Source: Norana najaformis (taxonomy: Eukaryota > Annelida > Clitellata > Crassiclitellata > Hormogastridae). Taken from it: a stretch of DNA of 64,000 nucleotides. Of the stretch, positions 45,801 through 58,500 are shown piece by piece; positions within the stretch are counted from its first letter, which is position 1, and each line of letters starts with the position of its first letter. A program made the translations under genes and the position numbers. The stretch covers positions 12,653,806 through 12,717,805 of the forward strand of contig OZ029921.1 in NCBI GenBank assembly GCA_964023275.1, in the 5' to 3' direction. The notes under the pieces were generated by a model that was not told the DNA's origin, made no database searches, and saw nothing but the letters and a program-made list of their open reading frames with translations.

Positions 45801-47050
45801 GATCAACTCATCAAGCACACCTTGTCACCTTGTGCTGTCAGCTCTTTGAGCTCTAGCGACCGTCATGATCAATCTTCTCCATTTCTTTCTTTCCAATGTC
45901 GCGTCCCTTAGTTGTGCCAAGTTCATTCCAGTTGCTTCGTGTATCTTGTCCATCCATTTTTTCCTTGGTCTCCCTTGTTTTCTCTTTCCCTCTCCACAAG
46001 CCAGCATCATTTCTTTTTCCAATCCATCTGATCTCATAACATGTCCAAAGAACCTCAGCTTTGATTTTAGCACTGTTTGTTGTAACGTCTCATCTTGCTC
46101 AATTCCAATCGCCCTGCGTACCCATTCATTAGTCCTTTTCTCCGTCCATGATGTTCTCAGCATCTTCCTCCATATCCACATTTCACAAGCATTGATTTTT
46201 TTCTCTATTTTCTTGGTCATTGTCCACGTCTCACTGCCGTATGTTACTGTTGGTATAATCAAGGCCCTCACCAACCTTTTTTTCGTGTCTGTGCTCACAT
46301 GTTTGTCTTTCCATATTTTTTCTAGTCCATTCATTGCGGCTTTTCCAATCGCCACCCTTCGGTTTATTTCCATGTTGCACTTTCCTTCTCTTTCTACTAC
46401 TGATCCCAAGAATGTAAAGCTTGTTACCGTCTCTAATTCCTCTCCATCCACCATAAAACTGCCCTCCTCAGCTGTTGTCATGATCTTCGTTTTCTTTATA
46501 TTGAAGTATAGTCCTGCTTTCTCGCTCTCTCTCTTCAGCCTTCTTATCAGTTCTACCAGATCTGTTTTTTTACCTGCTAATAGTGTTGTGTCATCTGCGT
46601 ATCTCAGATTATTCAGTGTTCTTCCCGCTATCTTTACTCCCTCTTTTGCTCCATCCATTTCCGCCATCCTCATTATCCTTTCTGCATATAGGTTTAATAG
46701 GAATGGGGACAGAATGCATCCCTGCCTCACTCCTTTATTTTGATTCTTTCAGTATCTCCAAATTCAGTTCATATTACCGCAATCTGTTCTTCGTACAATC
46801 CCTTGAGAAGTTGTATCAAGTGCCTTGGTATTCCCATTTCTATTAAGGTTTTCCACATCAACTCATGATCAATGCAATCGAATGCCTTACTATAGTCAAT
46901 GAAGCATATGTATAATTTTTGTCCATACTCCTTTTGTCTCTCCATTATCCACCGCATGTTGGCGATATGATCACAAGTTCCGCGGGATTTCCTAAATCCT
47001 GCTTGGTTATCTGGAAGCTCCCTCTCTATTATGTTCTCCATTCTTTTATG
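45800..47050 (-). mobile_element. EN-RT retrotransposon, RT region nearly open
   Basis: Two minus-strand frames cover the RT. 47041-46769 has NQAGFRKSRGTCDHI and ICFIDYSKAFDCIDHELMWK. 46730-45825 has RQGCILSPFLLNLYAERIM, NLRYADDTTLLAG (intact YADD), ETVTSFTFLGSVV, VTYGSETWTMTKK, FFGHVMRSDG and GRPRKKWMDKIHEATG. They are separated by one stop and a one-base frameshift near 46735-46770. The endonuclease is absent (5' truncation at about 47050). The 3' tail carries two ACAAGGTG units. This is one of the better preserved RTs in the window. Confidence 0.9.
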
Positions 47051-47489
47051 TATTATTTTAAGTAGTATTTAATAAGGTGTTAGACTGTAGTGTTCTGGCG
47101 TGACATGAATAATATCTGTTATTTGGTGGCTAGGCCAAATTTCTTAAGAATTCCCTGTTTCAGCATGCTTATCCTCATTTATCCTCATGGGAGGGAAATG
47201 GGACATCAAGCATCTCTTAAAGCCTCTGATCTGCAAATAGCCACCATACCACCTACATGTGGTCCTCCTGTTGAAGCAGTGTGTGGTGGGCATGTAATCT
47301 TGCCAGTATATGCAAATGCCCAGTGGTGAAGAGCCAGAAGGACGGACGATGGAGATCATCAATGTTTCTGAGACGGTCTCATTAAAAACACTGGGAGGAA
47401 GGCCCACAACCACCTCTTTATTTATCGCAAGCATGATGACAATGATGACATAAAATGAAGATAATAACATTAACAGGACTCCTCAGACT

Positions 47490-50400
47490 ATCCTGGGGAG
47501 TGTCGTGTTCGGCAGGAGAGAGAACAAGGCCTCTTCAGTTGTCAACCAGGGAAACCCTTGCCCAAAAAATATAGCAAGATCATCTCTAAGGATAGGTACT
47601 AAGAACATCTAAACAACGCAGAGTTGGGAAGCTGGCAAATGTAATCAGTGAAATGAGACAGGCAAGAATTCAGATCATGGGGCTGGCAGAGGTAAGATGG
47701 AGAGATGATGGAGATTTCACTAGTGACGGTGTAAGAGTTATCTACTCAGTAGGGAGAGAGCACCAAAGAGAAGCTGCACTGCTGCTGGACAGGACAGTTG
47801 CAGATTGTGTCACCAGTACTGAAAAACATGGAGACAGAATTATGGTCATCAGATTACAAGCAGAACCAACTAACATTGTCATAACACAGGTGTATATGCC
47901 CACAACCTTACATAAAGAGGAGGAAGTTGAGGAAATGTACGAGAAACTGGGAGAGATTGTCAAGCAGGTGAAAGGCACTGAATATTTGGTGTTGATGGGA
48001 GACTGGAATGCCGTAGTAGGCGAGGGAAGAGAAAAGAACAGTATTGGAAGCTATGGACTGGGTGAACAGAACAGCAGAGGTGACAGACTGATAGAATTTT
48101 GTGAACAACACAAGTTGATAGTGACAAATACATCCATGGTTTAAGCACGAAAACAGACGTTGATACACATGGAAGGCACCAGGAAATACAGGGATATATC
48201 AGACAGACTACATCTTGGTAAGTCATAGATACAGGAACAGTGTTAAGAACTCACGATCATACCAAGGTGCTGATGCTGATATGGATCACAATCTGGTCAT
48301 GATGTCGGTATCATTCACCTGAAGAACATGAAACATAAGAACAGAGAGTCGCTTGGGACATAGAAAACTCTAAAAGTTTGGAGAGGAATTTGCGTATGCG
48401 GTGGACCAACGGATCGTAGATAAGAGGCAGGAAACAGTGAATGAAAAGTGGGAACAAATGAAGAATGTTATAACAACTGAGGTGAATCAGATAGTGTGAT
48501 GCAAGAGTAGGCCACAACCAAAGAAACCATGGGCTACAGATGAAGTGATACAGAAAATGGAGCAGAGAAGGAAAGTAAAGCATCAAAGCACTGGACTGGC
48601 AAAGGTTGAATACAGACGACTGAACAATGAACTGAGGAGAACCATCAAGAAAGCTAAAGAATGTTAGTGGGAAGAGCAATGCACAGCATTGGAGGATCTT
48701 CAGAAACAGGGGGAGATATAATATGCTACAGGAACTGATGAAGGAAAACTGGAAAAGTACAGCAATAAAGGATGCAAAGGGAAATATACTAACAGATGAA
48801 AAAGAGATAACAGACAGATGGAAAGAATACATAGATGAACTATATGACAAAGACAACAGACCAAAAGATACAGAAATGGATGAAACCATCAAGGAACCTG
48901 AAGATGATGAAGACCTGGATTGCTGAGTCAGGAAGATGAAAAAGCAATAGAAGAATTGAAGCATGGAAAGTCTGAAGGCATAGATGAAATTCCAGCTGAG
49001 GTGTTAAAAAACCTGGGAGAAAAGGCAACAGCAGAACTGGTTACAATATGCCAACAGACATATACATCTTGAAAGTAGTCAAAGGATTTTATGCAAACCT
49101 CTACAAAAAGAGGCAAATGCAAGTGAATGCAGTGATCACAGGAAAATAAGCCTCATACTGAATGCGCAAAGATCATGTTGAAAATATTAACTCGAAGGAT
49201 GGTGAGCAAAACAGAAACTATACAAGTTATACGAGAAAATCAGTTTGGATTAAGAAGAGGAACAAATGATGCAATTGGAGTCCTAAGTCCTAAGCACACT
49301 GGGGGAGAGACGTTTACAACATGGGAAAGATCTGTTTATCTGCTTTGTGGATTATGAAAAGCCCTTTGACAGAGGGAACTGGTGCAAACTCATGACATTA
49401 CTCAAAAAGATTGGAGTAGATTGGAGGGACAGACGGTTAATAAGAAACTTGTACATGGACAAGTCAGTGGTAGCAAGGGTACAGGGAATAAACTCACAAC
49501 CTGGAGGAATAGGAAGAGGAGTCAGACAAGGCTGCCTGCTATCACCTTTACTGTTCAACATCTACAAACAGGTGTTGGCCACAGAAGCGCTGGAGAATAT
49601 AGATGACGAAGTCAAGGTTGGGGGAATCTGATAAATGCCATCAGATTTGCAGGCAATGGTAGCAGGTACCAATGCTGGACTACAAAGAATAATGGACACA
49701 CTGAACAAAAAATCAGAAGAATATGGTATGAAGATAAATCGAAAAAGAACAAAGGTGATGAGATTGAGTAAATGTGAAGGAGAAAGAATAACTATTGTAG
49801 TTGATGGCACAAAAATTGAACAAGTCCACCAGTTCTGTTATCTTTGAAGTTTAATATCAAATGACTGCAGATGCGGTGCCGAGATCAAGAGAAGAATTAG
49901 CAATGGGCAAAGAAGCATTCTGGAGGAGAGGAGAACTTCTGAGAGGAAGGCTTAATCAGGATCTTAAGAAAGAATGGTGAAAAGCCTCATATGGAGTGTA
50001 ACATTGTATGGTTCTGAGACAAGAACTATTGGAAAGGCAGATACTGAGAAACTCGAGGCATTTGAAATGTGGATATGGAGAAGAGTGGCCAAAATTGGCT
50101 GGAAGGATTATAAAACATATGAGGTGTTGCACTTGGTACAGGAAGAAAGGACACTGGTGAATACACAATAGGAGACAAATGAACTGGATTGGTCACATAC
50201 TGCATGGAAATTCTCTCCTGAGGACAGTGATTGAAGGAAGAATTGAAACAAAGAAGGTTCCAGGAAGGGAAGAAATATGCTATTGATATGGACGATGGAT
50301 AAATAAAGAAGGGACTACAAAGAAATGAAGAAAAGGGTACAGAACAGAGAAGAGTGGTGTCTTTGGATTGTTGGACCATGCCAGATATTTTTTAGCCCAT
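47490..50400 (+). mobile_element. EN-RT retrotransposon, near full length, catalytically dead
   Basis: The endonuclease frame (47653-48144) has IQIMGLAEVRWRDDGDF, VITQVYMPTTLHKEEEV, YLVLMGDWNAVVGEGREK and GDRLIEFCEQHKLIVTNT. A decayed linker follows (48150-49100). RT spans 49175-49850: RENQFGLRRGTNDAI, FVDYEKPFDRGNW, GIGRGVRQGCLLSPLLFNIY and EEYGMKINRKRTKVMRLS. At 49643-49660 the expected FADD codons are replaced by RFAG then a frame change, so the catalytic aspartates are deleted. The C-terminus (SVTLYGSETRTIGK, AFEMWIWRRVAKIGW) follows to about 50390. It lies antisense to WDR4 in the same intron. Confidence 0.88.
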
Positions 50401-51366
50401 GTTGCTACAGATAGGAGTGGCCAAAATTCTCGCAGAGGGCAAAGAAATGGCACTGCAATTTGGGCGAAAAAACTTCAATATTATCTCTAAAGTTTTGTGT
50501 GGAATGGCAAATTTCAACCCAGGAATCTTCGGGTAAAGTTCTGTCAGAGGCATTTTTACAATTTCCTAGAGCAGAAGAAAAGTGCTAAATCCGCATATGT
50601 CTGCTTTGCTTACATCCAGGCATTGTCAGCTTAATGCTTGAATTGCTGCATTTGCTAGGCAGTTATATAGCATGGTAATTAGGTTCCGTGACAATCTGAG
50701 CCACCGATTCTCATTGTAAAACTACAAAAATATATCAAACTCTGACAAATCTATCAAATCTGCGAACATGCCAATCCTTTTCTCGAACTTTCTGCAACCA
50801 GCCTTCATCGAAGGCTGGAGAAAACCCTAGTCCAACCGGCACAGCACTGCCTAACATCGCTGCTGGCATCGCTTTCATTATCATTTGAAAAGTTCTATAA
50901 TCATTAGCATAAACTCTACTTACAGTACTCTGGGTCCTGCTACCCAAAAAGAATGAAAGCTTTCAAAATTAACTCTTCAACCAACTCTGAATTACTGAAA
51001 ATCATGCCAAATTTGGTCCTCATTTGCCACTGCGGTCATAAAATGCAATTGTAAAATGAAACAGATCTCTGGCTTTCAAGTCTAATATCTCTGCAACTGT
51101 CCCACAGGCACATAAACAACCAAAGGAAAACTTGTAGGTTATAATTATTGCCCTATTTAACAGTTAACTTATTTGTGATAAAGGCTGGTTCCCTAGCTTC
51201 CAACTGCTTTAGTAAGCACACCTATAATTATTTACCACCTGTGGTATGCACAAAAAGTTGTCTGATGTCGCAATTTTGTAACCTGTAGCATGTAAAGGAT
51301 TAATGGTTGCCACGACAATTATTACTTCTAACTATGAATTCAATTGTTAAAAACATTGATATCCAC
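50401..51366. other. WDR4 intron sequence without recognised gene
   Basis: Mixed AT-rich sequence. A short minus-strand frame at 50735-50947 has no recognisable motif. Confidence 0.45.
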
Positions 51367-51575
51367 CCTTCCAATGCAACTGCAATTAATTTCAGTTGCT
51401 CACAGTAGACCAGGCATTTCACGTCAACTCCTCGACAGCACGTCTCAGCCACTGGCCCAGTGCCCTGGCATTTCCTTTGCGGCACCAAAGCATGCATGTC
51501 ACTAATGTAAGACATGCAGTCCACACTGGAAATCTGGGCTCCTGTTCTGTAACTCCACAACTTCACTGTACCATC
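51367..51575 (-). CDS. WDR4: WDR4 exon (DGTVKLWSYRTG blade)
   Basis: The exon is 209 bp, 69 codons plus two bases. It opens in phase 0 after TTGTTTTACAG with DGTVKLWSYRTGAQ, a typical WD repeat end. It runs through a less conserved loop (PQRKCQGTGPVAETCC) to LKLIAVALE and a split glycine codon. The donor GG/GTGGAT is weak at positions +4 to +6 but is the only site that joins the next exon in frame. Reading on would leave the family alignment. Confidence 0.87.
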
Positions 51576-51869
51576 CTGTAAAACAATCAACACAAATTCA
51601 CAAGTCTGGTTTCTTGCGAAAAGCACAAACAACCAGACAGAAGTCAGTAATTAATAATAATAAAAAGGTGAACTTAGTTCAACAGTTCTATTGCTGTGAC
51701 AGACAGCAACAGTATCCAATCTGGTTGGGTTCAAGTGGTAAAATACCAACTTTCAGATACCTTAAGTGCTAGGTAGGAGATATAAACCACAGCCTTAAAA
51801 ATTGCTTATTTTCATTCAACAGACCATTTCCTGGGTTTCTTCATAAACCAATACAAAGTCAGAAGAGCT

Positions 51870-52400
51870 AAAACAAGTTCAAGCCAATAGGACTGACTAC
51901 TGTAGTGCCATCTATGTTGGTCTGTCTTTGGGCGCATTAGGCAGCTTGAACGCATGCTTCATGTGGTTGCCAGGCTCACAGGTGGCATTTCTGGGTTTTA
52001 CCATGTGTCACATTATTGCATAATGCACTTCATGGCTTCTGGTTTCGCAACACATCGAATTTAAGATTTCAGTGTGGGTGTGATGTCCTACTTGCATGAG
52101 CTTTGTTGGTTTGGTTGGATGTGAAAATCTTCGTTCTGTGATCAGAGGCAAAATAGTTGTTCCTTTTGCATACATTATAACAATGCAATGTTGTGCCTTC
52201 TTGGTTGTTGGGCCCTCTACTTGGAATGGCCTCCCTCTTAAACTGCATGTTCTTCTAATGAGGGATGCTAGATACATTTTCACCAACAGTTGAAAACTTC
52301 TTTTGCCGGAAACTGGGCTGGGAGCGCCTCAGGGTATCCTGATTGAAGGGGAACTACATAAATGATCTGAATGAATGAATGAATAGGAACTCTGGTTTGA
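51870..52400 (+). mobile_element. CR1/L2-like 3' end with (GAAT)n tail
   Basis: Plus-strand frames give NRTDYCSAIYVGLS (the SRLDYCN motif), FVVVGPSTWN-like sequence (VVGPSTWNGLPL, 52220) and a 3' end CTGGGCTGGGAGCGCCTCAG followed by GATCTGAATGAATGAATGAAT. It is opposite in orientation to the CR1/L2-like element that starts at 52450. Confidence 0.7.
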
Positions 52401-52416
52401 GTGCAGAAATCTGAGT

Positions 52417-52442
52417 GTGTATGTATGTATGTATGTATGTAC
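52417..52442. repeat. (GTAT)n microsatellite
   Basis: About six GTAT/TATG units between two retroelement 3' ends that face each other. Confidence 0.9.
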
Positions 52443-52449
52443 ATATCAC

Positions 52450-54430
52450 TAAATTTGTAATGCATCTTTTAAGTAGCTTAAAGGCACTGCAGCAAGGCTA
52501 TCTAACGGTCTCTAAATAGGAATGTCCTGAGATGGGCAGACGGGCAAGGGATCGGATGTCTGGTGGAAGAGCGTTCCAGAGAGATGGCCCCACAGTACAG
52601 AAGGCGCGGCCTGCCCGAGCAGACGTACGAGAACGCGGTACAATGAGTTGACCATGTGTCGCTGATCGTAGTGTAGTCTCTGTCGACCAGGTTGACCAGC
52701 AACCGGCTTGATGAGCTCACTGATGTAATCTGGTGCTGACCCAACGATCGAGGACCTGACCATGAGGAATATTTTGAACTGTACCGTCTTCTCAACTGGA
52801 AGCCAATGTAGGGTGTCTCGTATGCAGGCAGAAATATGCGAGAATCTGGACGTACCAGCGACGAGCCCAGCAGCACAGTTGAGGAGAGACTGGAGCTGAC
52901 AGATGCGGAATTTAGGCAGGCCGACCAGGATGGAGTTTCAGTAGTCTAGATGCGTGATGAAGGAATGGACAAGTATGACAGCCGTGCTATAGGACAGGTT
53001 TCGACGTATAGCCCTTATCTGATGCAGTTCATAGTAGCAAGTCCTGCAGAGTGAATTAACATGGCCCACCACCGACAGCTCTTCGTCCAACAAAACACCC
53101 AGATCACGAACCATTTGCAGCGAGACCCAGTTCAAAGACGCTGCCAAAATCATATCTCGATCCAAGTCCCGAAGCTTGTGCCAAGAGCCAAACCAGATGA
53201 ACTGTGTTTTCGTCTGGTTCAGCCAAAGCCGGTTTCAGGACATCCATTTCTGTATATTGGTAACCACCGCCTGGACCCTCGAGACACAGGCTGTGGTGTC
53301 AGATGAATGGCAAGTCGCGTATATCTGCACATCATCGGCATATTGATGAACCAGTGCACCGAGGGCTGTGACGACCAGGGTTAGATCGGCAGTATAGAGT
53401 ATGTAGAGAAGTGGCCCGAGAACTGAACCCTGTGGCATGCCACAAAGAACCGGTATCCAGCTCGATGCATTCATCCTGACCTCAACCCTCATAGTTCACC
53501 CGTCAAGGAAAGAGCGTATCAATTTGAGTGTCCGGCCCGCAAAACCATACGAGGTTTCGAGATGAGTCAGGAGAATCTGATGATCCACAGTGTCGAATGC
53601 TGTGCTTACATCCAGGAGAGCGAGCAGTGTGAGCTTCTCTGCGTTGATTGCATCATAGATGTTGGAGACAAGTCGAAGGACCACCACCTCGGTTGAATGG
53701 CCCTTCCTAAAACCGGACGGACGCTTTGGCATGAGTTTACTTGAGTCGAGATAGAAGACTGTCTGCTGTGCGACTATTTTCTCGATGATCTCTGAGAGAA
53801 ATGAGAGGTTGGAGACTGGGCGGTAGCTACTGACATTTTCAGGGTCCAATCCGCGCTTTTTAAGGTGTGGTTTGACGATAGCCCGCTTCTGACTAAGAGG
53901 TAGATGCCCCTCGGAAAGTGATGAATTACAGAGCCGGAGTAGGAATGGAAGGAGATCATTGACAAGCTCCTGAAGAAGAAAGGTTGGAATCGGGGTCAGA
54001 GAGCATGTCTTTGTTGGGGAGGACAGAAGGAGTGACCTGAGTTCAGCGGCGGTTACCATTCCAAAGCTGTCGAATCGATACTGAGTCGTGGAGTACTCCG
54101 GAGGAGGGGAACCCTCTATTGCATGTCGAACATCTGCAACCTTATCGGCCAGATAGTGCGCCTAGTGAGCAGCAGTGAAATTTGGGTTTGTAGAGTCTCC
54201 AACACAACCAAGCATGGAGGAGAGGTCGTTCCGACTGTCCTCAGCATGTCGGGCAATTACAGCCTCCCAACAGCTCTGTTCATTGCCTTGAAAAAAGTGT
54301 TTTTCCTGTAAGAGTTTAATCCATTCAGAGCGATCACTGGCCTGACCAGTCCACCTGTAGAGTGTGACATCAGCAAGTAGGCAAAGTACGGCACCATTCA
54401 ACACGTTATGCTTCTTCACCATCTCCAACA
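52450..54430 (-). mobile_element. CR1/L2-like retrotransposon, RT region
   Basis: On the minus strand, the pre-RT region (54431-54060) is followed by a 187-codon frame (54059-53496) with CSLTPIPTFLLQELVNDLLP, SYRPVSNLSFLSEIIEKIV and LLALLDVSTAFDTVDHQILL. One stop separates this from 53492-53235 with GMPQGSVLGPLLYILYTADL and HQYADDVQIYAT (intact YADD). Next come LWLNQTKTQFIWFGSW, VRDLGVLLDEELSVVGHVN, a THLDY stop where DYCN is expected, and an LHWLPVEKTVQFKI segment. Only a few stops interrupt it. It lies in the WDR4 intron between the 54968 and 51575 exons. Confidence 0.9.
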
Positions 54431-54967
54431 CTGGTTAGGTCTTTCTAGTTCCAATCTCGGTTGGTTACTATCTTACTGGCACTCTAGTAATCAGGCACAT
54501 TTATCAATTAACTTAGTTTGATGCCGACTGTCTTGAACTGTGATGTTGAAGGCCAAATCCTGTTTACGCTACGTACCACTCCAACTGGTTCACTACTCAC
54601 TGAAAGCTCTGTAGAATACATTATGTATTCTGGTGAAACCTGGCTATTGTCTCATCTGACAGTTCTTTGTCTAATCCTGCTCTACAACTTGCTTGCTTCT
54701 ATTTTTAGTAATGGTAAATATTGGATGGCTAGCAATTAACCTCTGAATCATTCTAAGACTGAATTCTTTGTCAAAGGCACAAGACAGCAACCTCATAAAT
54801 TAATGAAAATTAGCTGATTTGGCAAAGTCCTCATCCGTTATATAGAAAACTTGTGTTATTTAGAGAAAAGCTATTATTGTTTGAATATTCAGTCAAATCT
54901 TTATTTCATAAATTTCATAGAATCATAATATAAACTTAATAATATAAAACAAAGTGAACATATTTAC

Positions 54968-55025
54968 CCCAGAACCAGATGCTATTAAATCCAGATCTTC
55001 AAGGTACAACAGCTGACTAACAAAG
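54968..55025 (-). CDS. WDR4: WDR4 micro-exon (FVSQL...ASGSG)
   Basis: This exon is only 58 bp: one base (completing GAC, Asp) plus 19 codons, FVSQLLYLEDLDLIASGSG. The acceptor is TTTTTGGCTGCAG/C and the donor GGG/GTAAAT, phase 0. It fills the gap between GHT(D) of the previous exon and DGTVKLW of the next, matching the human segment EFVSRISVV...LLSSSGDG. Confidence 0.9.
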
Positions 55026-55648
55026 CTGCAGCCAAAAACAGGGAATGCAAATAAGAACTAAGACAAAACAATACAGCAAAATTCTTTCTTAGATGGCTCA
55101 ACATGCAGAAACATGCACAGGGTGTACGAGTTTATCACCTTTGCATCCCAAATCCTGTCTTGCAGTGAGGGTGTGGTGTATTTGCAATGCTACCTTAGTA
55201 AATGTTGTGCTCATTATTCTGAGCTCGCTGTACTTCTAAACTGTGCTCCTGACTTCAATGGCAATATTTATGGTCATTCTGTTATCGCACTTAAGGCTAT
55301 GGAAGTAATGTTGTACTTTGCACTTATTTTTGCCTTTGGCATAATAAGGTTCACCATAAAACAGTTCACATAATTATTTGTCTATCATGTAGATGAGTTA
55401 ATCAAAACTGAACAAGAAATAAATTAGAAATGTAATTGTAATACTTCACTTTCATTAGTTTTGTTATACTTTTGGTATAATTTTAACAAAACATTTTAGT
55501 TGACTTGTAAGGTTCTACCAGATTGAAAAATTCATTGGCCTTTGTGTAATTTATTATAAAGGCTGTTACTCCACTCGTGGTGAAAGATCATGTCCACTGA
55601 TTTTAACATAATCACAATACTGCTCTAAAAACTAGATAAGGCACTCAC

Positions 55649-55761
55649 TCAGTATGTCCAAGGCAAAAAGCTTGAATGTTGTAAGCATTTGGGTAATGAC
55701 TGACCCTAATCTTTTCATCTCTGTCACAAGTCACCAAAAATTTATCAATACCACATAATTT
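55649..55761 (-). CDS. WDR4: WDR4 exon ([10 protein letters not shown] blade)
   Basis: The exon is 113 bp, 37 codons plus two bases. It follows an acceptor with a good pyrimidine run (TTGTTTTGTAG) and opens in phase 0 with [11 protein letters not shown]. It continues through [19 protein letters not shown] and AFCLGHT and ends GA/GTGAGT in phase 2. DRDEKIRVS is a WDR4/Trm82 signature in the face that contacts the methyltransferase and tRNA. It was too short to appear as a conspicuous open reading frame and was found by searching for the motif. Confidence 0.93.
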
Positions 55762-55889
55762 CTACAAAACAATAAAATGCATTGTATTCTATTACTCATA
55801 ATGGTAGTCCAACAAATGTACATTTTAAGTTGTTTTCATTAAGCGAAGCAGAAATCTTAAATATGCAATTGTACTTTAGTAAACTAAAT

Positions 55890-56515
55890 CAGGTTGGCTT
55901 TCAATGCAATTTGATCTTATTTCTGACTCTTCATCCTTCATTCTTTGCTTCTGTTGTGTCTCCACTCTTGTCTCTACCGTTATCTTTGAGCACAGTTTTG
56001 CTACGGTGCATTTCTGTGGTTTGTTTGAGGGCACAATAGTTGTTTTACATCACTGCACTGGCTGCCCAATATCCATTGAACAAAGAATTCATTTCAAAAT
56101 CTGTCTTTAAGGTAGTAAGCACATCTAAGTCACCTGACCTACCTACATACCATGCTCACCGCTAACACTAGTAGACACTGCACTCGATCAATGGACGCTG
56201 TGCCCTATACCCAAACAGTGTTGGGCTTCCGGGCCTTCTCAGTAGCTGGTCCAAAGATTTGGAATTCACTGCCCAGTTCAATTTGTTCTACCAATTCTTT
56301 GATGTCATTCAGGTTTCATTCAGACACATCTCTTCCAACCTGCTAACCCACCATATCTTGGCTTCTGGTTTCTCTGACCTTTTGGAATTCAGCCCAGCTT
56401 CTCCAACGGTTTATGATTTTTGACTGCAATTTTGACTTGAAGTGACCATCGACTAATGCCCAGGGCATTATGAAAACGGCGCTGTAGAAGTCATTAGATT
56501 AGATTAAATTTACTT
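55890..56515 (+). mobile_element. L2-like 3' fragment
   Basis: The frame 56152-56346 has GFRAFSVAGPKIWNSLPSSI near its middle, the standard C-terminal motif. The 3' terminus reads GGCGCTGTAGAAGTCATTAGATTAGATTAAATT with a GATTA tail at 56497-56511. It is 5' truncated; upstream frames are decayed. Confidence 0.8.
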
Positions 56516-57059
56516 TATTACATTGTACAGATGATATCTGATTTGAGTAAAATTGGGCACCAACTAACTCAATGTCCTTACGAAGTACTACAGTGTGTGT
56601 TAGATTTGGCTCTTGGCATAAACTAAAGCATATCTTAGCACTTTCATTATGGTTATCTCCAGCACAAACAGCTAATGGCCATGCAGTTCTAGTCTACTTT
56701 AACTGAGATTCTTGACAGGAAAATTCGTTTTTTAACTAAGAGAGTAGTAAAGTGCACACCATAGCCTAGGTTTAACTCTGCCATTTCTGAAGCCAGGTGT
56801 AGCAGGAGACACTACAGCATTGGTGGCACCACACTCATCTTCCCTCAGATCACACTTGATTTCAGCAACAATGCATAGTTGTGTGAAAACTTGTTTCATC
56901 TCTGCCAATTCTACATATTTAACCTAATAATAGAGAAAAGTTCTGCATCACCAAAACGTTATTACATATAGAGAAGTTAAATTTATCCCCCTGCTGTCTG
57001 CTCAGCTATAATCTTGCCAGTAAATTCTTGACATTTTTGCAGACAAAATTTCTTGCTTT

Positions 57060-57640
57060 TCTGCACCTAGTCAAAACTCTTCCTTCGACACCATTCCTAC
57101 ATCTCTTATGAAAGAGTACTTTGATGTCCTGGCTCCAACCACTACATCAATTATCAACTTCTCATTGCACGAGGAATTCTTCCCAGCTGCTTTTGTTCAT
57201 GCCAAAGTTCATCCTCTGTTGAAGAAACTTTCTCTTGATACAGACAACCTATCTAACTACACACCCATCTCAATTCTAAATTTTTAATATAAAATTTTTT
57301 GAATGAGTAGTTATGAATTGCATGCAAACTCACCTACTTCCTACTAGCTAATCTCCCCTTTCCAGTCCGCATACCGTATTTCATTCAATGGAATCTTCCA
57401 TTCTTCCTGTTTACAATGACACAATGTGTTCTATGGCTAAAGGTAGGATGACTGTGCATGTTCTTGATTTCTCTGCTGCTTTTGATAGTGCAGACCATTC
57501 TCTTCTTTTGCATCACCTTCAGCATTAGTTTGGTGTTTCTGGTCTCGTCCTACATCGGTTTGCTACTTTGTTTACTGCAGGGTTTTGTGCTTGGTCCTCT
57601 TTTGTTTGCATTATACAATAAACCACTACTGTTTATTCCA
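57060..57640 (+). mobile_element. L2-like RT fragment
   Basis: Plus-strand residues FVHAKVHPLLKKLSLDTDNL (about 57195), MTVHVLDFSAAFDSADHSLL (57450), HQFGVSGLV-like sequence and GFVLGPLLFALYNKPL (57585) follow the order of an L2 RT up to the palm. The catalytic YADD and everything after it are missing. The coding sequence stops at the DNA-transposon-like segment that starts near 57626, and an L2-type 3' end reappears at 58505. Confidence 0.7.
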
Positions 57641-58500
57641 GAATACAAGATGCGGTTTTTAAAGCAAACTTCTAGGGGAGTGCATCTTATTTAACGGTGC
57701 AACTTATCTGCAGAAATTTTTTAAATTTTTCGAAGCAGCTACATATAGTCAACAAAGACTGATAACAATTTAAATTAAATTAAATCACATTTACCAAATG
57801 TGGAATATACATAGGGAAGCAGTACTAGGCTTCCAGACAGCGTTCCTACTGAACCAATACAGAACAGAGTTTGTGGCTCTCCTTGGCTGCTAGCCCACCT
57901 CCTCTTGCACCCTCCGCCTCCACCATGTCCTGCTACCCTCCATCACTTCCGTGTCCTGCTACCTCAGTCTCTGCCATGTCCAACAACTTATACCTCTGCT
58001 GCGTCATGCGACCTCCCACGGTGCCCCCCCCAGAGAGAAGCCGAGTGTGGGCTTTCTTGGAAAGGGCGACAAAGGAGGAGGTCAGTAAGCCAAGCTGGGC
58101 CACATGGGTGCAGAAGGATGACTGAACATTTGCTTCCCTCTATATACTGTACTACTGACTTGTCATCATTCAATATATTATCATTGGATGCCTTCAGCAG
58201 GCTGAATTTACTTATAGAACCAAGCAATTACTATAAAATCACTAACAACAACAAATGTCAGAAATCTTTAATTCAAAAGTGCAAAAATCATTTTATTTCA
58301 ACAAAGTTATGTTTGAGCAGTTATTTGCTAATGATAACATGTATTTATAGCTGTTGCTAGCAAACACGCTTATAAGCAACATGACTGGAAATCTGTGTAT
58401 GGGTGCATCCTATATACCAGTGCAACCTATGTGTTGATTTTGCAAAAATTTTGCAATTTCTGTGTCACTGCGTCTTATACTAAGGTGCGACTTATAGTGC
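57626..58500. mobile_element. Possible non-autonomous DNA transposon with TAAGTCGCACC-type termini
   Basis: The left end CACTACTGTTTATTCCAGAA continues to AAGATGCGG. Read inward, the right end is CACTATAAGTCGCACCTTAG continuing to TATAAGACGCAG. The two are imperfectly inverted. This type of motif is common at ends of small DNA elements in animals. It appears to sit inside an L2-like element. No clear target duplication was found, so boundaries are uncertain. Confidence 0.35.

Noticed and set aside
45865..46743. 292-codon plus-strand ORF
   Set aside because: It is the exact antisense of the RT frame with YADD; its composition (Ser/Phe/Leu-rich) and lack of motifs mark it as a shadow.
48311..48964. 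217-codon minus-strand ORF
   Set aside because: It is antisense to the linker region of the EN-RT element at 47490-50400 and has no domain.
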